Part shown: positions 56,009 to 64,000 of the stretch, one piece after another | Position numbering within the stretch: the first letter of the stretch is position 1 | How the letters are laid out: each line of letters starts with the position of its first letter | Source of the DNA: Dactylonectria macrodidyma | Taxonomy: Eukaryota > Ascomycota > Sordariomycetes > Hypocreales > Nectriaceae | Length of the DNA stretch: 64,000 bases | Assembly (NCBI GenBank): GCA_020744425.1 | Contig: JAGMUV010000017.1 | Span: 496,001-560,000 of the forward strand | Reading direction: 5' to 3' | Translations under genes and position numbers: made by a program | Notes under the pieces: generated by a model | Database searches by the model: none | Told to the model about the DNA's origin: nothing | What the model saw: the letters and a program-made list of their open reading frames with translations, nothing else

Positions 56009-57007
56009 ACAGAAGCTGGATGGGCTGTGGACGAGCGAGAGAGATGGTTGATATAACTAGTGGCGTGGTATTCCCACGGCATCGGGGCCGATCCACAGAC
56101 GGGTACGCAGAGAGAGACCCGCTGGCCAAACTACTGGGAGTGTTCTAGACGACGGATGGGGATACCGGGGGGGATCATGAACAGGCATTGCTTCGTTTAT
56201 TGCCACGCGTGTAGGGTACGTGGCGATGGAGGAGGGATGGTATACATACGCATGAGGTGATGGGAAGGATGAGCAAAGGTGTAGGGTAAGATGCGCATGT
56301 ACGTATCACAGTGTGGTTTGGGGAGAACTGTCTTTCGCCGGTCGGGGAGTTGGAATGTATGGTTCTGAATTCCCCGACATCCCATCAGACGGCCCAGAAA
56401 AACAGAAAGCATCTATAATAATTAAATGTTTCGAGCAAGGGAGTTATATCTTAGATCGTCGCACATCCAGGTCTTCTTCATGCAAACCCAAGCATCTACA
56501 GACGGGATGTTAGACTTCCCTTCACATGCCAAGTCATGGAGAACCACAGCTAAGCTGGTCAAGAGACGGCCAAGCGACGGAAGCCGATTGCTTATCTGGC
56601 ACGCAAAACCCCCTCCAGCGTATCAACATCCAGGACTTAAGCATACCAAGCAAAGTGCCGGTGTCTTGACCAGTCTCAGCCTAGCTTGGCAATCTCTTGG
56701 CCTTTCTTGGTGACCGAGCAGTGGGGGCCCGGGGCGACTAGGATCTCGGTCGTCCAAACGGGTTTAGGACAAGGGCAAAACGGTGGAGAGACGAGAAGAA
56801 ATCCTGCCTGCTCCGCTGTGCACTAGACTCAGTCGTCCAATCATGTTGCGTCCTCGAGAACGTGTCTTGGACTGTCGCGTGCCCTTTGCATATGTTCCGC
56901 CCGGCCTTGGGAGATCTCGACGTCTCCCCACCCTGGTCCTTGTGCTACTCTCCCCGGTCCCTCCAGATGCTCTGCACGCTCCTGCTAACTGTGGACGAAC
57001 AACTCAC

Positions 57008-57015
57008 CCCACGTG
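57008..57015 (-). promoter_or_regulatory. PHO4/NUC-1-type site CACGTGGG (minus strand)
   Basis: CCCACGTG on the plus strand is the reverse complement of CACGTGGG. It lies about 410 bp upstream of the symporter start codon, a common distance for fungal activator sites. Together with the copy at 56001 it supports phosphate-responsive control. Confidence 0.55.
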
Positions 57016-57424
57016 CTCCAGATTCGCATCTCGATAGGACCGTTCTCCATAGAAAAAATGGCCCAGGATGTGTCTTTGCTTTTGCCTCCTGCCAAGCAGC
57101 CTCTCGGCGTCCTGCACGCCACCACGTCCCCTCACTGAGACCGACCACCCATTTGGTGTCACCGAGGGACAGATTGGACGCATGTCTCGTTCGTTCGGTA
57201 TCCCCATATGGAAGGCTAGAGCTTTTTCTTTTAGGCAGGCTCGTAAGCTTGGCAGGTAAGGTTATGCTAATCCTAAGGTTAAATACTAATGGGAGGAGCC
57301 CTGCTTTCTTGTCTTGTGCTCTCACTCACTCACTCAGCTCACCACAGCCTCTTCTCCTTCCCTTCTTTCTTCGCTTAGAGACAAGTCGAGTATTGATACA
57401 GACAAGTCCGAGAAGTCAGTCAAC

Positions 57425-59386
57425 ATGGTGCTCACCGATTACACCTACGTCTTTGCCATTGGCACATGCTTTGCCCTGCTTGAGGCTTACAACAATGGCG
57501 CCAGTATGTCTTTTCCCAATCAAGCATCGCTACCACCATCACATCTATTTTCAGCACATCAACCTTGCTCAATTGATCACTAACAATGCCTCTCCAGACG
57601 ATGTCGCCAACGCCTGGGCCACCAGTGTCTCGTCCCGCTCCATCTCATACCGCATGGCCATGATCTGCTGCCTGATCTTCGAACTCCTCGGCGCCCTGAC
57701 TGTCGGTGCCCGTACCGCCTCGACCATCAAGAACGGAATTATCCCCATCGAGTCCTTCGAAGGCAACGCAGGTGTCCAACTGCTCGCTTTCGCCTGTGCC
57801 TCCGCCGGTGCCTCTATCTGGGTCATGTGGTGCACCCGCAACTCTGCCCACGTCTCGTCTACCTACTCTCTGATCTCCTCCATCGCCGGTGTTGGTGTCG
57901 CTACTGCTGGTGTTGGCGGTGTTCAGTGGGGATGGAACGGCGGCTCTGGTCTCGGTGCCATCTTCGCCGGTCTCGCCATGGCCCCAGCTATTGCCGGAGG
58001 CTTCGGTGCCGTCATCTTCATGCTCATCAAGCTCGTCGTCCACGTGCGCAAGAACCCCGTGCCCTGGGCCGTCTGGACCTCTCCCTTCTTCTTCCTCATC
58101 GCCGGAACCGTCTGCACCTTGTCCATCGTCTACAAGGGCTCCCCCAGACTCGGCCTCGCTGACAAGCCCGCCTGGTACATCGCGTCCGTCACCCTCGGTG
58201 TCGGCTTCGGTCTCTTCGCCCTGTCTGCCATCTTCTTCGTCCCCTTCGTCCACTGCAAGGTCATCAAGAAGGACTACACTCTCAAGTGGTGGATGGTCGC
58301 CCAGGGCCCTGCTCTGTTCAAGCGCGAGCCTCCTGCCGATGCCGAGGAGGCCAAGGTCCCCAACTATGCCGTCGTCCAGAAGATCGATGACTCCGACTCC
58401 GACTCTGCCATTGAGAATGCCGTCCGCGTCGAGGGCAAGACTCCCAGCGTTGGTGATGACTCTGTCGGCCCCGTCAACTCTCCCTCAGACAACGAGAAGG
58501 GCCTCAATCCCCCCACCACCCAGCAGGAATACCAGGTTCTCGTCAAGCAGGCTGAGGAGCGTCACCACGCCCAGCTCCGCAAGAAGAAAGGTCCTCTCGG
58601 CTGGGCCATGCGCTTCCTCCATGAGCACCCCATGGGCGCCGGATCCATCCACGAGACCAAGAACCTCATCACCTGGTTTGCCCGCATCCCCGCCATCATC
58701 GTCGTCGCTGCTCTCTACGGTGCCAACTACGACATCCACACTGCCCAGGTCGGTATCGCCGGAACTCCCGAGGGTCGCCGCATGGATCGTGTCTACAGCT
58801 ACGCCGCCAAGTACCCCAACGAGGTTGAGCATCTCTACTCCTACGTCCAAGTCATCACTGCCTGCACTGCCTCTTTCGCTCACGGTGCCAACGATGTCGG
58901 CAACGCTGTCGGTGTCTGGGCTGGTATGTACGCTGCTTGGTCCACTGGTCAGCCCGCTGAGGCCAAGGCCGATGTCCCTACCTGGCAAATCGCCGTTATC
59001 GCTCTCACTATCTGCTTCGGTTTCATCACCTATGGTTACAACATCATGAAGGGTAAGTCGTCCAAACTCATCCTACAAAAATCTCATACTAACATTTCAT
59101 AGTCATGGGTAACAAGTTGACCTACCACTCCCCCAGCCGTGGCTCTTCCATGGAGATGGGCGCTGCTATCACTATCCTCATCTTCTCCCAGTACAAGCTG
59201 CCCGTCTCTACCTCCATGTGCATCACTGGAGCTACTGTCGGTGTTGGTCTGTGCAACGGCACCCTCAAGGCTGTCAACTGGAAGCGAGTTGGCCTCCTCG
59301 TCTTTTCATGGATCATGACTATCCCCATCGCTGGTCTCATCGGTGGTCTTCTCATGGCCCTCGCTCTCAACGCCCCCCACTTCTAA
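57425..59386 (+). CDS. Sodium/phosphate symporter, Pho89/PHO-4 type
   Basis: Three exons (57425-57503, 57598-59052, 59103-59386) join in frame to 605 residues, a typical length. The ATG at 57425 is used; a longer upstream open frame exists but only as unspliced leader and intron. Both inverted-repeat signatures of the PF01384 family are present, G-A-N-D-V-A-N-A near residue 25 (formed across the first splice) and G-A-N-D-V-G-N-A-V-G in the C-terminal half. About ten hydrophobic helices flank a hydrophilic loop rich in Asp/Ser and Lys (about 275-375). The protein imports phosphate with sodium at the plasma membrane, usually under phosphate starvation and alkaline pH. Two CACGTGGG-type sites upstream agree with that regulation. 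Codon use is strongly C-biased at third positions, suggesting high expression. Confidence 0.95.
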
Positions 59387-59536
59387 ATTGACTTTTCTCG
59401 GCCGACTTGGCCTCGTTCGCAAACCCCTCAGATACCACAAAATGTACACTTTGCATATTAGTCAACTAGTAATCATTTCCACCTATAGAACTAGCATACA
59501 GTCATTTACAGCCAGCTACATCTAAAAGAATATCCA

Positions 59537-60233
59537 TCATTTAGACCAAACCAATCCCCTGAATCTGAAGAGTCCAAATCCGCTGTATGAAGGAGCCCAC
59601 TGGCTGAGGTCAATGTCGGCATGTTTCGTATCCTTGAGTCCCTGGCTGGCGAAGAATTCGTATGCCGCCGGTTCAGACATGGCATTGAGGGGAATTCCAG
59701 CGTCTTCAGCTCTGGCAAAGGCCTCTCGCATTAGCTGCGACCCGATGCCCCTTCTCCGATAGGAAGGCTTGACGAGGATATAGGTTACATCTATTGATCA
59801 GTTAACACAGTCCTGTCCATCAAGCATAAAACACCTTACCAAAATGGTCTGTTTTGTTTGTCTCTTCCAAGACCTCACCCACAGTTTTGACGACCGCCTT
59901 GTAGACATGGGGAACAAATATTTCCGGCACGTCCGATTCTTTGTCCGCACCATCGCTCGGCTTTTCTGCATTTGGAGGGTATTTTCGCGTCAAGCCGAGA
60001 TAGCCAACGAGTTCTCCAGTAGCATCATCGACAACCTTGAGGTTTTCGGTGTTCGGGTCATTGAACCCACCATCGACTGCTTTGTTGCATTGGCGTCTCT
60101 GGACGGCTTCGTTTGGCCAGTTGGCATAGAGAAGGCGGTTGATGGTGAGATTGAGCTTGCAATGCAGCAGGTGTTCTGCAATCGTGGGCACATCAGCGCC
60201 TTCGACTGGAAGGGTTGAGTATGAAGTAGCCAT
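59537..60233 (-). CDS. GNAT-family N-acetyltransferase
   Basis: Two minus-strand exons (60233-59840 and 59790-59537) join over a 49-nt intron, in frame, to 215 residues. The N-terminal half has the variable acceptor region with G-E-L-V-G-Y-L-G-L-T. The motif-A segment with R-R-R-G-I-G-S-Q-L-M lies just after the splice, followed by A-G-I-P-L-N-A-M-S-E-P-A-A-Y-E-F-F. This order fits fungal GNAT proteins of about 200-220 residues. The acceptor substrate is unknown. It is convergent with the phosphate symporter, whose stop lies only 150 bp away. Confidence 0.85.
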
Positions 60234-61426
60234 TTTGTAGATGCGAAATTGTCAAACTGCTGTGTTGATTGTGGTGCTTGAGTTGTTCTTTTGGGAGACA
60301 AGCTCTGCGTTAAATGACCTTTCTCACATTCAGGCAACAGAATTCTCAAGATAATTCGTTTTCTCACAATTGAAGCAGTTAAGAAAAATGAATGCTGATC
60401 GCCCAAGGCAACAATATTTTTCAGCGAAATTTCTGACATCAGACGAGCGTTCATGGCCTTATATTGTAAGGCAGCAGAATTATCTCAAAGAGGTGCCTCA
60501 AAACACAAATTCATGATCACGTCACCGACATGGTCCCTACCCTACACCTTGGCATGCATTAGTTTTGCTAGGCAACTGTCGAAGAGTTTTATCCACCCCT
60601 CCACACGCCAAGGGACACCCTGCCGATGGTGGCTGAAGGCCATTTACTAGGATTTGATCCTTTAGTCTCACCGCTTTCTCTATTGAGATAGGTATCATGC
60701 ATCTGAGGAGTTGTGTCGCGTGCCGTGTTGCCATTATTTGAAGGAAGATGGCGAATGACAGGGATCAACATATCCTGCAGCCATGGCAATAACTTTCCTT
60801 TCGTCGGTTTCACTAACCGGGTATCACTGACCCTTGCATATAATTTTGCGTCAACCCAATTATTTTAGGCTAAAAAGAAGCCACTCGCGTCATCTTTACA
60901 GTTTCAATGTACAGCCGAACCGAACCCCGGCACAACCTTGCTGAGAACTCACACTCAGTCAATGAATCTTCAACACGGGCCAATCACCAACAAATAGCCA
61001 CGATACAGGAATAAATGAGCCAAGTCGTACGACCAATCCCCTGGCCCAGAGGCTCTGAGACTTCTGTCAGACAACCGTGTACCACATATCTGGAACCAAA
61101 GACCCCCTCATTGGAATTGCAATACCAAGGATTCATACTTTTCACATTGATGAATTGGTGTCGCCGTGTTTCCTACCCTAGACTAGTGTGTACCACGGGC
61201 GGCACCGGGGCAATAGTTATCCCGACGCCCCACAAAAGTTTCGCGTCGCTATTCAGACCACCTTCGCTTGCGCTCAACCGAGCAGAACAGGACGGCATCA
61301 AAGAAAAGACGCGAATTATCGTGCAAGAGGTAGCGACTCCTCTCAGCTCAAACAGAATCCCGATATTTGGACCATAATAGTTATTCTCTCTGACCGCGAA
61401 ACGCGCGCGGAGCTTATTTGGACATC
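60234..61426. other. Intergenic, divergent promoter of GNAT and Rtt106-like genes
   Basis: About 1.2 kb with short frames only. It must hold both promoters, but no clear element was recognised. Confidence 0.45.
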
Positions 61427-62582
61427 ATGGACCCTAATCTTAACGACCAGGCCAGACGGCAATGGAACATGCAGTACTTTCTAGGGAAAGACCCGAGCGA
61501 GTTTGGCGAGTTTGGTAGCGACGCTTACACGTTGATATCGCCTCAAGTGGAATTTATTGCTCCATTTGCGGGCTGGGGCCACTTGGAGCTCAAGGGTGGA
61601 TCCGGCGGCATGCGCCTTTGCAGCGGACCTGGAAACGTCTTAGGTATCACTGATCAAGGAGAGGACGATTTGTTCTTGTTACCCTGGGATCATGTTGGTT
61701 TGTTGCCATTATTCCTTTGCCCTGCCCTCCCCTCTATGCGATGAGCATACTTACACGCCCACAGAGCAAGTCGTCATCGTCCCAGATCCGAGCAGCAAGG
61801 TCGTCAATGGCGCAGACGATATGCTACGCGTCTTCATTATCCCAACGGGCGCCACAGGTGTCTCGGCCGTGACGAAGCAATACCCGCAGATTGTCCAGTT
61901 CAAATGGCACAACCGGAGAGGCATCGATGGGTCTATCCGAGGCACAATGCTAGATATGCGAGACTTGCTAAAGGAGACACACTTCTCCATCCTGAGAACT
62001 GCCTTGGACGAGGAGCTGGGCCCGCTCGGGAAGGGAGTGCTGGTGTACACCCAACATGCTAAGACGGTCTCTAAGCCGCCTCTGTTCAACTGTTCTGCCG
62101 TCCTCTCACCCATAATGGGCACATTTTTGACTGAAAAGTCCGAGGGTGAGAAACCGATTCCGCGCCGTTCACTACAACCACAGCCACGCTCATTTTCCCT
62201 AGGTTCCCTCTTATTCCTTCCCAGCGGTATCATCTGGCTGGCCGATACCGTCCTTTACTTACCCTTCAACTCGTTGAAGAGCCTCCACCTGCTCTTTATA
62301 CGCGATGAGGCGTCTGCAACTGCGGAAGATCGCAGTCCCATCGTTGCAATGGGCATGATACTGTCCGTCACGGAGCCCTTCTACGAGGCTCAAGGACACG
62401 CGGTCGGTGCAAAGACGCTGCATTTCACCAACATTGAGAACTTTGCTTCGGTGGAACCATCCATACAAAACTATTCTCTGGCGCATGGTATCAATTTTAT
62501 GAAGCTGGAGCAAACATTCTACGATTATGCCCAGGGGCAAATGATGACGGGCTACATGCCGCTTGCAGATCCTGCCATGTAA
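61427..62582 (+). CDS. Rtt106-like histone-chaperone-domain protein
   Basis: Two exons (61427-61697 and 61765-62582) join over a 67-nt intron with a GTTTGT donor to give 362 residues; the frame opens with TTG, so the ATG at 61427 was used. The N-terminal part has tandem beta-rich, PH-like character (G-W-G-H-L-E-L-K-G-G-S-G-G-M-R-L, D-L-F-L-L-P-W-D-H). The C-terminal part has G-S-L-L-F-L-P-S-G-I-I-W and L-P-F-N-S-L-K-S-L followed by an N-I-E-N-F-A-S-V block, the pattern of the Rtt106 PH domain. It departs from it where Rtt106 usually has a G-F-K-K-P segment. Rtt106 deposits histones H3-H4 behind forks and at silent loci. This copy is divergent, so it may be a paralogue or another double-PH protein. 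Confidence 0.5.
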
Positions 62583-63410
62583 GGGATGTGTGGGCCTTCT
62601 GTCTCATTGCACTATTTTGGATTACTTCTTTCGACCAACAGACGCCTCTTAATTGGCTGATGGTGGCCTGTGTATTTTTGTGTATTTATGTGTATTTAGT
62701 CTTTGAATTTGTGCTTCTCCTATCGGATTCTCTTAACCAAATGCATTGATAATGCTGTGACTGCCGTTTCGAGACTGTTTTATGCAGCTGTTGAACATAT
62801 AGGCGGGCTATATCGGTGATTCTTGAGGCACTAGAAGTTGGATGGAAGATAAGAGACACGAATCGCGGCATGCGCCGTCTCCATAGTGCCGGCGCATGAC
62901 CATGTGTTGGCTTGGACTAGATCCTCATATCTGTCAAGGAATTCTGCCGTATAATTAGTGGCCATTTGAGGTTCGGAGAATGAGCCACCTCAATTTCCTC
63001 GTTGATTATCATCATATTTTTTAGCGATCAAATACATATCCCAGTGCTAGGTCAGCCGAGGCGTAGATACCCCGCGGTTCTGGAGGCAGCTTGGGTGGCA
63101 GGAAGTGCTGCATATGACTCGCCCCACTTCAGGCAATGGGGATTATTATATGCAGCTGGAGCATGTAAAGTGGCTTGAATAAAATGTTTGAGGAGATAGC
63201 GAAGTCCCATCCATCAACGAGTTTATAAAACCAGAACTGCCTATAACTATAAATGTAGATAGCTGAGAGTAAGTTTCCAGCTAAGTGATTCGCTATTTGC
63301 TCTTTCGGGATTTAGTTGCTCGGACAGTAGTCAGAGAGCAGTTCTAAAGTAATATAACTGCAGTGAGCGCTCAATTCCAAGCAAAGAAGTGGAAATTATA
63401 TCTATAATCC

Positions 63411-63441
63411 TCCACTCCATCAAGGGCGAGTTGCTATCGCG
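63411..63441 (+). repeat. 31-nt dispersed repeat, copy 2
   Basis: Matches 49915-49945 at 28 of 31 positions in the same orientation, with three transitions. The flanks show no clear similarity, so only a fragment of whatever was duplicated is left. Confidence 0.6.
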
Positions 63442-63711
63442 TTGTTAAAGAACACTTTTCTTTCACACGATTGTTTTTCGCATCTTTACCCCCGATGCTT
63501 CCACGGAAACCAATCTTGAAGCTTTTTTAGGTTAGTAATAGCAAAGAAACCGCTCCCAATTGGCATGCGAGGTGTCGCGCCCCCTGTGAGTCTCCAGTTT
63601 AACCCGCGCACCAACCACATCGCGCCGAGCCACTGACTGATCATGAATCCCAGCTACCTGTAGGCACCGGCCTCGCGGTTAGACTTGGGAGAGAGATGGG
63701 AGATGTAGCGT

Positions 63712-63741
63712 GTACATGAAGTGAAGGTACATGAAGTGTAG
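63712..63741. repeat. 15-bp tandem repeat, two units
   Basis: GTACATGAAGTGAAG is followed immediately by GTACATGAAGTGTAG. The two units differ at one position. Confidence 0.8.
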
Positions 63742-64000
63742 GTATGCTACTAGGTACCAAGCACCACCAACGGGCGAGGTAGGCTAATCAGTTGTCTAGA
63801 ATGCAAAGCCTCCCGAGTACAGGCAGCTCACTCGCATCGAAGATAATACTTGGAAGGCGCTTCACCCTCTCCATCAGCAGATTTGGAAGTTGTGGTCTTC
63901 TTTGTCTGCTGGCTGAAGCTCATCTCGCAGCATCACCGGCCCTTGGGGGAAGGGATGACGGCCTACTGTGTACCAGGTACACACTGGCTTTTGCCCAATC

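Larger units (their letters stand above)
54151..57424. other. Long upstream region of the phosphate symporter gene
   Basis: This gap of 3.3 kb is the longest outside the RIP block. Short frames have no motifs. It contains two CACGTGGG-type sites (56001 and 57008), a T-rich run near 55300, and a pyrimidine-rich stretch with CTCA repeats at about 57320-57380 just before the start codon. The right part probably holds the promoter and long leader of the symporter gene. Nothing was recognised in 54151-55900. Confidence 0.55.
62583..64000. other. Terminal intergenic region, no gene recognised
   Basis: About 1.4 kb with only short frames. It contains the second copy of the 31-nt dispersed repeat (63411-63441) and a 15-nt tandem repeat (63712-63741). 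The next gene presumably starts beyond the window. Confidence 0.5.

Noticed and set aside
57889..59049. 386-codon plus-strand frame and 57645-58253 minus-strand frame within the symporter gene
   Set aside because: Shadows of a strongly C-biased coding sequence; translation is Ser/Pro- or Asp/Gly-rich without motifs.
56862..59102. 746-codon open frame through the phosphate symporter
   Set aside because: The first 245 codons are promoter, leader and intron read through; the true start is the ATG at 57425, and the G-A-N-D-V-A-N-A motif only forms after splicing.
1..64000. CRISPR arrays, bacterial operons, phage or plasmid features, telomeric repeats
   Set aside because: None present; spliced genes and gene families mark this as fungal nuclear DNA, and no TTAGGG arrays were seen.

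Overview
The window is nuclear DNA of a filamentous ascomycete (Pezizomycotina, probably a Sordariomycete). The gene families point there: HET-domain proteins, NACHT-type STAND receptors, a LaeA-like methyltransferase, pisatin-demethylase-like P450s and a Zn2Cys6 regulator. So do the short GT..AG introns of 46-102 nt with CTAAC/CTAAT-type branch points. The first 10.8 kb is a very AT-rich block saturated with TTAATTAA, TAA and TAG, the pattern left by repeat-induced point mutation (RIP). All functions are inferred from motifs read in the translations; no database search was run. Several single-frame reading frames open with TTG or GTG, so starts were moved to the first in-frame ATG, and spliced models were accepted only when every junction kept the frame.

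Layout. 1-10760 is a RIP-destroyed transposon block: a Ty3/gypsy pol in the first half and an unidentified relic after it. 11722-17616 is an adjacent, co-directional pair, an intact HET-domain gene followed by a NACHT STAND receptor. 18357-28764 is a cluster of four tailoring enzymes (P450, secreted GMC oxidoreductase, LaeA-like methyltransferase, second P450) arranged around two divergent promoters, with no PKS, NRPS or terpene synthase in the window. A hypothetical protein with a C-terminal membrane segment follows. 31527-36679 holds two broken HET genes; each is interrupted by an in-frame TAG.

From 36680 on, gene density is lower. There is a trinucleotide-repeat tract, an F-box-like protein, a Zn2Cys6 transcription factor, an OsmC-family protein, a GNAT acetyltransferase and a diaminopimelate-epimerase-like protein in which one of the two catalytic cysteines is serine. 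A large ankyrin protein with a STAND-type N-terminus follows, with a small paralogous relic upstream of it. Next come a Pho89-type sodium/phosphate symporter with two CACGTGGG-type sites in a 3.3-kb upstream gap, a second GNAT protein and an Rtt106-like protein. The last 1.4 kb shows no gene.

Working together: the HET, NACHT and ankyrin genes fit the fungal self/non-self recognition repertoire, with two members decaying. The P450/GMC/methyltransferase group fits small-molecule modification. The phosphate symporter looks like an ordinary NUC-1/PHO4-regulated transporter.
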